Part shown: one piece after another, positions 24,754 to 32,947 of the stretch
How the letters are laid out: every line of letters begins with the position of its first letter
Position numbering within the stretch: the stretch's first letter is position 1
From: Gemmatimonadaceae bacterium
Lineage (GTDB): Bacteria > Gemmatimonadota > Gemmatimonadetes > Gemmatimonadales > Gemmatimonadaceae
Direction: 5' to 3'
DNA: 64,000 nucleotides
Assembly: GCA_035606695.1 (NCBI GenBank)
Contig: DATNEW010000017.1
Coordinates: 1 to 64,000, forward strand
Notes under the pieces: generated by a model
The model's input: the letters and a program-made list of their open reading frames with translations, nothing else
Databases searched by the model: none
What the model was told of the DNA's origin: nothing
Made by a program: the position numbers and the translations under genes

Positions 24754-26682
24754 TCAGGACGACACGAGATCCAGATCCAGCGAATCATCATGCACCGCGC
24801 GCTGCCGCAGCCGCGCCGCCCGGCCAATCCGATACGGCACCGCCGTCACCACCACATTCGGCCGGAAGAGAAACGCCGTGCGAATGAACAGCGACGTCTT
24901 GTTGTGCAGCAGATGCCCCAACCAGCTGCGCGGCACGATCTCCGGTACGACGACGGTCACCAAATCCGCCTCGCCGCGCGCGGCAAGTCCGTCCACGTAT
25001 TCCACGAGCGGACGCAGGATCGAACGATAGGGCGACGGCAGCACCACCAGGTCGACGCCGATGTCCCACGCATCCCACTGACGACGCAGATCGGCGGTCG
25101 CGGCCGCATCGACTTCGATGTATGCGGCACGAACGTCCTCCGAGATCGTCGTCGCATACACGAGCGCGCCGGCGGCCGGCTTCGTGATGCCATTCACCGG
25201 CACGACCACCGTGTGATGCAGGAACATGAGCGGAGACTGTCCAGTGTACCGGACTTCCTCCGCGAAATGCTCGTAGTGGCTGTGAATGCGCTTCAGCACG
25301 TAGATGATGACCGGAATGATCACGACGACGATCCAGCCGCCCGCGGTGAACTTGGTCACCACCTGCACGATCGCGACGAGCGCGGTCGCCGCGGCACCCA
25401 GGCCGTTGAGTCCCGCACGCCAACGCCAGCCAGGATCGTGCGAGCGCATCCAGTGCATCACCATGCCGGCCTGTGACAGCGTGAAGCAGACGAACACGCC
25501 GAGCGCGTAGAGCGGTACCAGGCGAGCAGTATCACCGCGAAACATCACCACGAGCAGCAGCGCGACCGCGCCAAGGGTGACGATGCCGTTAGAGAACGCT
25601 AATCGATCGCCGCGCGCCTGAAACTGTCGCGGCATGTAGCGATCGTGCGCGAGAATGCTCGACAACCGCGGGAAGTCGGCGAACGCGGTGTTCGCGGCAA
25701 GCACGAGGACGGCGAACGTCGAGTATTGCAACGCGTAGTACGCAATGCCGCTGCCGAAGATGCGGTGGCCGAGGATCGACAGCACCGTTTGATCCGCCGT
25801 CGGCATGGCGCCGTAATGCTGCGCGAGATAGCTGACGCCCAAAAAGAACGCGGCGAGGATGGTCACCATCCACCCGAGCGTTCGACGCGCATTGGAGCGC
25901 GCCGGCTCCTTGAACGCCTGCACGCCGTTCGAGATCGCCTCGGTTCCCGTCATCGCCGCGCATCCTTCAGCGAAGCCGCGCAGCAGCAGGTAGAAGAACG
26001 CGAACCCCGTTGCCACACCCGTCGGATGCGCCGCGGCCGTATGCGGATCGAGCTTGGGCGACGTGATCACGACGCCCGAGAGATCGCCGAGGAGCACGTG
26101 ATAGATCCCGAAGCCGATGAGCGCGAGCATCATCGCGATGAACGCATAGGTCGGTACGCTGAACACGACACCCGATTCGCGAACGCCGCGCAAGTTCACG
26201 ATCGTGAGAAGCACGATCGACGCAACGCCAAGCACCACGGTATGCGGAATGAGCGATGGATAGGCCGACGTCATCGCGGCGACGCCCGAGGAGATCGACA
26301 CCGCCACCGTCAGCACGTAATCCGTGAGCAACGCCGCCGCGGCCACGAGTCCCGACGACGTTCCCAGGTTTTCCTTCGCGACCGTGTACGATCCGCCGCC
26401 GCCCGGATAGGCACGAATCGTCTGGCTGTACGAGATGCCGACGAGCACCAGGAGCCCGACGATGACGGCCGAGATCGGCAGAACATAGCTGAGCGACGCG
26501 AGGCCGAGCGCGCCGCCGACGACGAACAGAATCTGATCGGTGGCGTATGCGACCGATGAGATCGCGTCGGAGGACAGGACCGCGAGCGCGGTCTTCTTGT
26601 TCAATCGTTCATGCTCCAGCCGATCGGACGCGAGCGGCTGGCCGAAAACGAGTCGTTTGAGTTGGGAGTACGCGGTGGTCAT
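24754..26682 (-). CDS. kimA: KimA-type APC potassium importer
   Basis: A 642-residue permease closely resembling Bacillus KimA (YdaO), a high-affinity proton-coupled potassium importer. About twelve membrane helices lie in residues 25-450 (LSSDAISSVAYATDQILF, YPGGGGSYTVAKENLG, TGTEAISNGVQAFKEPA, VLAANTAFADFPRLSSILA), followed by a cytosolic domain of about 180 residues including VVVPVNGITKPAAGALVYA, the part that binds c-di-AMP in KimA. Substrate is inferred from this similarity and from the upstream KdpD/KdpE-like genes. I start at the ATG ending at 26682, preceded by GAGAG; an in-frame ATG eight codons earlier lacks a ribosome site. It is the last gene of the minus-strand potassium cluster. 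Confidence 0.85.
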   Translation of the reverse strand: MTTAYSQLKRLVFGQPLASDRLEHERLNKKTALAVLSSDAISSVAYATDQILFVVGGALGLASLSYVLPISAVIVGLLVLVGISYSQTIRAYPGGGGSYTVAKENLGTSSGLVAAAALLTDYVLTVAVSISSGVAAMTSAYPSLIPHTVVLGVASIVLLTIVNLRGVRESGVVFSVPTYAFIAMMLALIGFGIYHVLLGDLSGVVITSPKLDPHTAAAHPTGVATGFAFFYLLLRGFAEGCAAMTGTEAISNGVQAFKEPARSNARRTLGWMVTILAAFFLGVSYLAQHYGAMPTADQTVLSILGHRIFGSGIAYYALQYSTFAVLVLAANTAFADFPRLSSILAHDRYMPRQFQARGDRLAFSNGIVTLGAVALLLVVMFRGDTARLVPLYALGVFVCFTLSQAGMVMHWMRSHDPGWRWRAGLNGLGAAATALVAIVQVVTKFTAGGWIVVVIIPVIIYVLKRIHSHYEHFAEEVRYTGQSPLMFLHHTVVVPVNGITKPAAGALVYATTISEDVRAAYIEVDAAATADLRRQWDAWDIGVDLVVLPSPYRSILRPLVEYVDGLAARGEADLVTVVVPEIVPRSWLGHLLHNKTSLFIRTAFLFRPNVVVTAVPYRIGRAARLRQRAVHDDSLDLDLVSS

Positions 26683-26764
26683 TACGGCTCTCTCGAGGCT
26701 ACTCATCGAAATAGAGCGCGAGCCGCGTAAAGATTCCGTGAAATTTGGGGGTTGTCGGCGGGAA

Positions 26765-27046
26765 TTACCCCGCGACTCGAATCACGACATAGCCCGACAC
26801 GACTTGACTGCCGCGCGGAATTCGGCGGCGCCGAGACGCCACCTCGGTTGACGTGTCGTTGACGATGGTTGCCGTTCCTTCGACGATGTCTCCCGTCGCC
26901 GGAATGACGTCGCCAGCCGCGCACAACACCAGGTCGCCCGCCTTGAGCCGCGCCGCCAGCGCGACCTCGAATTCGAGCTTGTCGATCGGTCCGCCATGCT
27001 CGGGGTCCGACGCGTCGAGGAGGCGAACGTGAGTTGGAAGGCGCAT
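26765..27046 (-). CDS. Isolated KdpB actuator-domain fragment
   Basis: A 93-residue protein matching only the central part of the KdpB actuator domain of the potassium P-type ATPase. AGDLVLCAAGDVIPATGDI corresponds to the 'K.GD.V.V.AGD.IP.DG.V' segment, and GSQVVSGYVVIRVA to the domain's closing strand. Where KdpB has the catalytic TGES loop, this protein reads NDTSTEVASRRRRIPRG, so dephosphorylation chemistry is impossible; there are no membrane helices, P-loop or DKTGT site. It has its own ATG with GGA about ten bases upstream and an intact frame, so it may be expressed. It is either a remnant of a lost kdpFABC operon or a repurposed domain, between the KdpD-like kinase and KimA. Confidence 0.7.
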   Translation of the reverse strand: MRLPTHVRLLDASDPEHGGPIDKLEFEVALAARLKAGDLVLCAAGDVIPATGDIVEGTATIVNDTSTEVASRRRRIPRGSQVVSGYVVIRVAG

Positions 27047-27151
27047 GATAGAGTCCGGTAATACTCTCCGAACGCTGGATCGCGGCGCATATGCGCGGCG
27101 TGAAGGATGTGCCGCGTTGCGTGAAGCTTTCGTAAATGAAAGTCGACGCGA

Positions 27152-28237
27152 CTACGACTCGTCCCCGCTGCTCGTCGCATCCAGATCGATCGCCGGCACC
27201 GTCAGTGTAAACACGCTCCCTCCCCCCTCGCGCGCCGCGAGCGTCACAGTCCCACGCTGCGCCTCGGCGATCCCGCGGGCGATCGATAGCCCGAGCCCCG
27301 CGCCCGCCACGTTCAACGCCTCGCCGGGACGCCGATAAAACGGCTCGAAGATGCGCTGGCGTTCGCTCTCCGCGATGCCCGATCCGCGGTCCGCGACCCA
27401 GAACTCGAGCGACGAGTCGCGACGCCGCGCGCCGACCTCGATCGGCGCGCCGGCAGGCGAGTACTTCGACGCATTGTCGATGAGATTGACCAGCACGCGC
27501 AGCGTTTGCACGAAGTCGAACCCGCCGAACAGCATGCCGTCCGACGGTTCGACATGCAGCACCAGCGGATGTCCGTCGAGCCGCCCCTGTACCTGCTGCG
27601 CAGCGGCGCCGAGCAAGTCTTCCGCTTCGTTGGGCTGCACATCGAGTGCGGCGGTGCCCATCGTGACGCGCGAGAAGTCGAGCAGCTTGCCGACGAAGGC
27701 GTTGAGCCGATCGGCCTCTTCCTCGATGATCTCCGCGCGTTCGTCGCCCGCGTCGGCGATCTCGTGCGCGAGGCCTTTGATCGTCGTCAGCGGCGTGCGG
27801 AGGTCGTGCGACACCGCGGCCAGCACCGCATCCTTCGACCGATTCGTTTCCTCGAGCGAACGCGCTCGGCGCGTCGTCGCTTCCAGGCGCTCGCGCTCCG
27901 CGCCGAGTGCCTGCGCGCGGTAGAGCAATTCGGCGGCGATGATGCTCGTCATCAAGAACGCGACGAGCACGAACCAGTCGATCGGGTTCGCGATCGCGAA
28001 CGTGCCGTACGGCGGCAGGAAGAACCAATTGAAGGCGAGAAACGACGTCACCGCGAGCGACAGGCCGAGCGCTCGTCCGCCGCGCACGCTGGCGAGTTGT
28101 ACGACGATCAGGTATGCGAGCGCGACATGCGCCGCGTTCAGCCGGTCGCGCACGGCGACCATCGCCGCGGTCACGCCGGTCAGCGCCGCGAACGAGACCG
28201 TCCAGACGAACCACCGCGATGATGAGCGAATCCTCAT
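27152..28237 (-). CDS. KdpD-like sensor kinase lacking the N-terminal KdpD/USP half
   Basis: A 361-residue histidine kinase corresponding to the C-terminal half of KdpD. Residues 5-105 hold four closely spaced membrane helices of the DUF4118 type, including FNWFFLPPYGTFAIANPIDW. The phospho-acceptor His is in AAVSHDLRTPLTTIKGLAHE. The ATPase domain has LVNLIDNASKYSPAGAPI, ADRGSGIAESERQRIFEPF and AGAGLGLSIARGIAEAQRG. The N-terminal P-loop and universal-stress domains of full-length KdpD (about 400 residues) are absent. The start is fixed by the ATGA overlap with the kdpE stop. It should phosphorylate the KdpE-like protein in response to potassium or turgor, here presumably controlling the KimA-type importer. 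Confidence 0.88.
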   Translation of the reverse strand: MRIRSSSRWFVWTVSFAALTGVTAAMVAVRDRLNAAHVALAYLIVVQLASVRGGRALGLSLAVTSFLAFNWFFLPPYGTFAIANPIDWFVLVAFLMTSIIAAELLYRAQALGAERERLEATTRRARSLEETNRSKDAVLAAVSHDLRTPLTTIKGLAHEIADAGDERAEIIEEEADRLNAFVGKLLDFSRVTMGTAALDVQPNEAEDLLGAAAQQVQGRLDGHPLVLHVEPSDGMLFGGFDFVQTLRVLVNLIDNASKYSPAGAPIEVGARRRDSSLEFWVADRGSGIAESERQRIFEPFYRRPGEALNVAGAGLGLSIARGIAEAQRGTVTLAAREGGGSVFTLTVPAIDLDATSSGDES

Positions 28238-28935
28238 GGCGGCAGCTCGTTCTCGAAGCGATACCCGACGCCGGGCTCCGTCACGATGATGCGCGGACGC
28301 ACCGGATCGCGCTCGATCTTGCGGCGAATGCTGCGAATGTGCACGCGCAAGTACTGTTGCATGTCGCCGTGCGAGTTCCCCCAGACCGCATGAAACAGCT
28401 GGCGATGCGTCATCGTGCGCCCGGCGTTTTGAATCAAGGTTCGCAGCAGCTGCCATTCGGTCTTCGTGAGATGCGCCGCGACGCCGTCGCGCTTCACCGA
28501 CGGCTTCGCGAGATCGATCGACGCGCCGTCGATCTCGAGCACGTGCGCCGGGACCGCCGCGGGCGCGAGCCGTGCGCGCCGTAATTGGGCGCGCACGCGC
28601 GCCTGCAGCTCGATCGTGCTGAATGGTTTCGCGATGTAGTCGTCGGCGCCGGCATCGAGGAGCGCCGCTTTCTCGTTGACGGAGCCACGCGCCGACAAGA
28701 CGACGATCGGCGCCGCCGACCACGCGCGAATCGACCGGCACACGTCCGCGCCGTCGACGTCGGGCAGCCCAAGATCGAGAATGATCAGCGACGGACGCTC
28801 GGCCGCGGCGAGGTCGATGCCCGCGCGGCCGGTCGACGCCTCGATGACCTTGCCGATGCCGGCTTCGACGGCGTTGCGAACCACGCGCCGGATTTGCGGT
28901 TCGTCGTCAATGACGAGAACGAGATCGTGCTCCAC
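28234..28935 (-). CDS. kdpE: KdpE-like OmpR-family response regulator
   Basis: A 233-residue two-domain regulator. The receiver has VLVIDDEPQIRR, phospho-acceptor Asp in LIILDLGLPDVDG, switch residue in IVVLSARGS and conserved Lys in YIAKPFST. The C-terminal winged helix (about residues 130-228) has LTKTEWQLLRTLIQNAGR, the recognition region QYLRVHIRSIRRKIE and the closing VGYRFE. Spacing and sequence match KdpE. It starts with GTG (28935-28933), since no in-frame ATG is near. The kinase follows by an ATGA overlap, so the pair is translationally coupled. No kdpFABC is present, so its target may be the KimA-like gene downstream. Confidence 0.9.
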   Translation of the reverse strand: MEHDLVLVIDDEPQIRRVVRNAVEAGIGKVIEASTGRAGIDLAAAERPSLIILDLGLPDVDGADVCRSIRAWSAAPIVVLSARGSVNEKAALLDAGADDYIAKPFSTIELQARVRAQLRRARLAPAAVPAHVLEIDGASIDLAKPSVKRDGVAAHLTKTEWQLLRTLIQNAGRTMTHRQLFHAVWGNSHGDMQQYLRVHIRSIRRKIERDPVRPRIIVTEPGVGYRFENELPP

Positions 28936-28979
28936 GCGAATAAGCTGCGGCGGTTCGCCTGCGTTGACCAGTCGGCGCG

Positions 28980-29780
28980 TCAGCCGACGGCATCAAGAAA
29001 CTCGAGCACCGCCGTGTTGTACAGCGGCGCGTTGTGTCGGTGCATGGCGTGCGACGCACCCGGCACGAGGAGGTACCGCGCGTTCGGCAAGTTCGATCGC
29101 AGGACGTCGATGACCCGGCCGAAGATTTCGGGGCTGCGTTCGCCGCGGACGAGGAGCGCGGGCGTTTGGATGCTGCGAAGATCGCTCGCGGTGAGCGGCC
29201 CAAAGAATTCCTCGGGCGTCGAACGCGCCTCGAGGCCGAACTCGGGTGCATTGTCCAGCGCGACCTGGCGCGCGCCGCGCGGAAAACGCGCGAAGGCGCC
29301 TGGCCCAACGATCGAGTTTAGAAAATGCTCAACACCGTCGATCGGGCGGCCGGCGTCGTAGGCTTCCTTCGCCGGAAGGATCTGGGTGCGATAGTTCGCC
29401 TCCAGCTCGGCGCGATCGAGAAAGTTGAACGCCGGCGGTTCGCCAAGGACGAGCGAGCGTACGAGCTCGGGGCGAGTCGCCGCCAAGAGCAGGGCGACCA
29501 CCGCCCCGTAACTGGCCCCGACGAGATGGGCCGGTCCGAGCTCGAGCTCCTCGATCAGCGCGGCGAGGTCGTCGCGGTGGTCCGTTGCCCGATACGCGGT
29601 CGCGCTATCGGCGCCGGTGTTCGGCCAATGGTAGCGCCGGCTGTACGTGATCAGACGGTGGTGCGCGGAGAATGGAGCGGTCTGGTAGCTCCAGGTGCGC
29701 ATGTCGTCGACGCTGCCGTGGATCAGGACAATTGGAGCGCCCGTCCCGGTGTCGGTATAGGTAAGATGGTCGAGTGTCAC
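28980..29780 (-). CDS. Alpha/beta hydrolase
   Basis: A 266-residue cytoplasmic alpha/beta-fold hydrolase. The oxyanion segment is VLIHGSVDDMRTW, the nucleophile elbow is HLVGASYGAVVALLLA (Ser in GASYGA), an acidic residue follows in LLVRGERSPEIF, and the catalytic His is in VPGASHAMHRHN near the C-terminus. It begins with GTG (29780-29778); there is no upstream in-frame ATG of use. Family members include esterases, lactonases and haloperoxidase-like enzymes; the substrate is unknown. It ends 44 bases before the kdpE-like start on the same strand and may be part of that transcript, though no functional link to potassium is evident. Confidence 0.82.
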   Translation of the reverse strand: MTLDHLTYTDTGTGAPIVLIHGSVDDMRTWSYQTAPFSAHHRLITYSRRYHWPNTGADSATAYRATDHRDDLAALIEELELGPAHLVGASYGAVVALLLAATRPELVRSLVLGEPPAFNFLDRAELEANYRTQILPAKEAYDAGRPIDGVEHFLNSIVGPGAFARFPRGARQVALDNAPEFGLEARSTPEEFFGPLTASDLRSIQTPALLVRGERSPEIFGRVIDVLRSNLPNARYLLVPGASHAMHRHNAPLYNTAVLEFLDAVG

Positions 29781-29864
29781 GAAGAATCGTAAACTGCTGG
29801 GCAGTTGTCGATTTTAACGCGCCTCATTCGTCGCCCTTTCAAACCCCAATCCCGAGGCTTCTGC

Positions 29865-30239
29865 ATGCGCTTCATGATGATCGTCAAAGGCGACGAATCG
29901 TTCGACCGCTCCGGCCCCCCTCCCGCCGCCCTCATGGCCGCCATCGACCAGTACGGCCAGGACGCCGCCCGCGAGGGCAAGCTCGTCTCCTTCGGCGGCC
30001 TGCGGCGTACCGCCGAGGGCGCTCGCGTTCGCATCACGAAGGGAAAGATCGTCACCACCGACGGCCCCTTCACCGAAACGAAGGAAGTCATCGGCGGCTT
30101 CTCGGTCATGAACCTGGCGTCGCGGGAGGAAGCAATTCAGGAGGCCATCAAGTTCATGGAGCTGCACCGCATTCACTGGCCCGAATGGGAGGGTGAAACG
30201 GAAGTGCGCCCGATGTACGAGGAGGGCGAGCCGCTCTGA
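29865..30239 (+). CDS. YciI-like (DGPF-motif) protein
   Basis: A 124-residue protein of the YCII family with the diagnostic TTDGPFTETKEVIGGF motif at about residues 66-81 and the N-terminal strand MRFMMIVKGDE. The fold is a ferredoxin-like dimer. Many members sit next to ECF sigma factors and their biochemical role is unsettled; none is adjacent here. Start: the ATG at 29865 gives a clean family N-terminus. The 3' end overlaps the convergent FMN reductase gene by 67 bases. Confidence 0.85.
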   Translation: MRFMMIVKGDESFDRSGPPPAALMAAIDQYGQDAAREGKLVSFGGLRRTAEGARVRITKGKIVTTDGPFTETKEVIGGFSVMNLASREEAIQEAIKFMELHRIHWPEWEGETEVRPMYEEGEPL

Positions 30240-30763
30240 GTTGCATCGCACAACGCCGCAAGCGCCGACCGAAGTAGCGCCACGAGCTCGGCGTCATCGA
30301 CGATCGCATCGGCATTTCCGGCGGCGGGGCGCGCTCGCAGCGTCACCGATGCGTCCATCACGACGTTTCCCGACATCGTCCGCAGCGTCTCGATGAGCTG
30401 CACGTGCGCGAACTTCGAGTGCGCCGACGGATTCACGACCGCGACGGGCTTGTCGACGAATTCCGGACCACCGACGAGCCAGTCCAACGCATTCTTGAGC
30501 GATCCCGGGACGCCGTGCGCGTACTCGGGGCTCGCGATCAGGAGCGCATCGGCCGCTGCGACGCGAGCGCGCCACTCGGCCGCTTCATGCGGCAACGCAA
30601 CTTCCTCGACGTCCGGATTGAAGTGCGGCAAGCTCGCCATGCCGCTGTACCGTTCGACGATCACATCGCTCGGCGCCAATCGCGCGATGGCGTCGAGCAC
30701 CGCACCGCTCGACGAGACGACGCGCAAACTACCGGAAACGGTGAGAATCCTGAGCTGTCTCAC
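30173..30763 (-). CDS. NADPH-dependent FMN reductase family protein
   Basis: A 196-residue flavodoxin-fold reductase. The N-terminal phosphate loop is ILTVSGSLRVVSSSGAVLD and the hallmark flavin motif is ASPEYAHGVPGSLKNALDW (about residues 77-95). The family reduces FMN, quinones, azo compounds or chromate with NADPH. The start is GTG (30763-30761). It begins six bases after the stop of the exported cupin-like gene on the same strand, so the two form an operon. The last 20 or so residues are read from DNA that also encodes the end of the YciI-like protein on the other strand, and they diverge from the family, so the tail is probably unstructured. Confidence 0.87.
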   Translation of the reverse strand: MRQLRILTVSGSLRVVSSSGAVLDAIARLAPSDVIVERYSGMASLPHFNPDVEEVALPHEAAEWRARVAAADALLIASPEYAHGVPGSLKNALDWLVGGPEFVDKPVAVVNPSAHSKFAHVQLIETLRTMSGNVVMDASVTLRARPAAGNADAIVDDAELVALLRSALAALCDATQSGSPSSYIGRTSVSPSHSGQ

Positions 30764-30769
30764 TGTGCG

Positions 30770-31408
30770 TTACCGAGACGATGGCAGTGCGGCGACGGTG
30801 ATCATCTTCGCGGAACCAGAGCCGCGATTCTCGATCGACCAATCCGTTCCGCGTGGGCGATACACCCCGCCGATCCATCGCCCACCGTGAACGACGAGGG
30901 AAGCACGGGTCTGCATGGTATCGAGTGCAATGATCCACACACTCGTCGCGGCCGGCGACCGCGGCTGAGCGGCCATCGCCGGCTCGCAGAGATTGCGCAC
31001 GTGTGACTGCGCACCAAGCAACTCGACGGTGATGTTGTCGAAGGGAACGTCGCCGGGATTACGCGCGACGTGCGCGAAGTGTCCGGGCGTGTGGTGAATG
31101 CTCAAATCCTTCGAGTCGATCGTCGCGTCCGGCACGCGGGGTCGTGCGTCGACCAACCGACTTGCCCCGAGCGAGATCCAGAAGTAGTCGGGATCGTGCT
31201 CGTGGAGGAGCGTGGTGTCGTGAGCCGCGACGCGGACGCGCAACACTCGCATCACCGAATCTTGATACGTCAGATGGTGATGCGGCTCGCGCACGGCGAG
31301 GACGGCGCCGGGAATCGACTGGGCGACGGCCGGCGCCGCGAACACCGTCGTCGCGAACAGCGTCGTCGCAAACACGACACGCGCCGTCAAGCGCTCGATG
31401 GTGGGCAT
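30770..31408 (-). CDS. Exported cupin-like protein of unknown function
   Basis: A 212-residue protein with a signal peptide ending in APAVAQ when started at the ATG ending at 31408; a longer in-frame ATG exists but adds an unlikely N-terminus. The mature part contains LAVREPHHHLTYQD, HDTTLLHEHDPDYFW, HHTPGHFAHVARNPGDVPF and WSIENRGSGSAKMITVAAL. The spaced His residues and beta-strand pattern suggest a double-stranded beta-helix (cupin) that could bind a metal. No enzymatic assignment is possible. It shares a transcript with the FMN reductase and is divergent from the RNA helicase gene 97 bases away. Confidence 0.65.
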   Translation of the reverse strand: MPTIERLTARVVFATTLFATTVFAAPAVAQSIPGAVLAVREPHHHLTYQDSVMRVLRVRVAAHDTTLLHEHDPDYFWISLGASRLVDARPRVPDATIDSKDLSIHHTPGHFAHVARNPGDVPFDNITVELLGAQSHVRNLCEPAMAAQPRSPAATSVWIIALDTMQTRASLVVHGGRWIGGVYRPRGTDWSIENRGSGSAKMITVAALPSSR

Positions 31409-31505
31409 GCCGTGAATGATACGAGTGAATGCAACCAACCACGCCAACCCGCCGCACGTCGCGGCCGGCCGATACAACGGCGTCATGTAGCGACTACCTT
31501 TCGTG

Positions 31506-32927
31506 ATGTCATTTGCATCATTCAAGCTCGAACCCAATCTGCTCAAAGGCGTGAAGGAGCTGGGCTTCGTCCGCCCCACGCCAATCCAGAACGACGCCAT
31601 TCCGCCGGCCATGGAAGGCCGCGATGTCCTCGCCTGCGCGATGACCGGCAGCGGCAAGACGGTCGCGTTCCTCCTGCCCGTGCTGCATCGCCTACTGGCG
31701 CATCCGCGCCGAGCCACGCGTGCGTTGATCGTGACGCCGACGCGTGAGTTGGCGGCACAAATTCTCGAGGAGCTGAACAGCATCGCGACGCACACGCCGA
31801 TCACCGCGGCGGCCATCTACGGCGGCGTCGGCATGGGCCCGCAGGAGCATGCGTTCCGCAGCAACGTCGACGTCCTCGTCGCGACGCCGGGCCGCTTGCT
31901 CGATCACCTCAAGCAGCCGTACGCCAAGCTCGATCACATTCAGCATCTGGTGCTCGACGAAGCCGATCGCATGCTCGACATGGGATTTCTGCCCGACATT
32001 CGGCGCGTGCTCAAGCATCTTCCGCCCAAGCGGCAGACGCTCTTCTTCAGCGCGACCATGCCGAAGCCGATTCTCGAGCTCACGCGCGAGATGCTCCACA
32101 ATCCCGCGACGATCAACCTCGAGCGGAAAGCGGCACCGGCGGTCGGCATCACGCAGGCGATCTATCCGGTGCAGCAGGAGCTCAAGTCCTCGCTGCTGCT
32201 CGCATTGCTACAACGCGACATCATGGCCGAAGCGCTCGTGTTCACGCGCACGAAGCATCGCGCCAATCGCCTGTGGGAATATCTCACGAAGCACGGTGTC
32301 GCCGCGGCGCGCATTCACGGCAATCGCTCGCAAGCGCAGCGTACCGATGCGCTCGCGGGTTTCAAGAGTGGCACGTATCGCGTGCTCGTTGCCACGGACA
32401 TCGCGGCGCGCGGCATCGACGTCGAGGAGCTGGGACACGTGGTGAACTTCGACGTGCCGCTCGCACCCGAGGATTACATCCATCGCGTTGGCCGTACGGC
32501 GCGCGCCGAGATGACGGGCGAGGCGTTCACGTTCGTGTCGCCCGAAGAAGCCGACGATCTGAAAGCGATCGAGCGCGCCGTGGGCAAGGCATTGCCGCGC
32601 GTGACGCTGCCGGACTTCGATTATAACGCGAGACCATCCGCGAGACTCGAGGTTCCGATCGCCGAGCGTCTGGCGAAGCATCGTGCGCAGCGCGCGGTGG
32701 AGCGGCAGCGGACGAAGGAAAAGGAGGCGCGTCGTTCGCCGCCGCAGCAGCCGTCGACTCAGCAACGATCGTCGGCGTCGTCGGCGTCATCCGCCTCGTC
32801 AGCCTCTCCGACCTCGCCGGCATCGCCATATCGCGACGAATCGGCAGCGTCGAGCGCGGCACGCAAGCGCCGTCGTCGCCGTCGCGGTGGGCACGGCCGA
32901 ACCGGCCCGAGCAGCGATGTGAAGTAG
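31506..32927 (+). CDS. DEAD-box ATP-dependent RNA helicase, RhlE-like
   Basis: A 473-residue helicase with every DEAD-box motif: Q motif FVRPTPIQNDAIP, motif I AMTGSGKT, Ia PTRELAAQ, Ib ATPGRLLDHL, II DEAD, III SATMP, IV LVFTRTKHR, V ATDIAARGID and VI HRVGRTARAE. It unwinds short RNA duplexes in ribosome assembly or RNA decay in the cytoplasm. After about residue 385 comes a basic region, then a Ser/Ala/Pro low-complexity run and a C-terminal Arg cluster (ARKRRRRRRGG) that probably binds RNA, as in RhlE and SrmB types. The start is the ATG at 31506; GTG 31503 directly before it is equally possible. A metallophosphoesterase gene follows after 20 bases. Confidence 0.93.
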   Translation: MSFASFKLEPNLLKGVKELGFVRPTPIQNDAIPPAMEGRDVLACAMTGSGKTVAFLLPVLHRLLAHPRRATRALIVTPTRELAAQILEELNSIATHTPITAAAIYGGVGMGPQEHAFRSNVDVLVATPGRLLDHLKQPYAKLDHIQHLVLDEADRMLDMGFLPDIRRVLKHLPPKRQTLFFSATMPKPILELTREMLHNPATINLERKAAPAVGITQAIYPVQQELKSSLLLALLQRDIMAEALVFTRTKHRANRLWEYLTKHGVAAARIHGNRSQAQRTDALAGFKSGTYRVLVATDIAARGIDVEELGHVVNFDVPLAPEDYIHRVGRTARAEMTGEAFTFVSPEEADDLKAIERAVGKALPRVTLPDFDYNARPSARLEVPIAERLAKHRAQRAVERQRTKEKEARRSPPQQPSTQQRSSASSASSASSASPTSPASPYRDESAASSAARKRRRRRRGGHGRTGPSSDVK

Positions 32928-32947
32928 CGGACCCAATAGCTTTCGGA

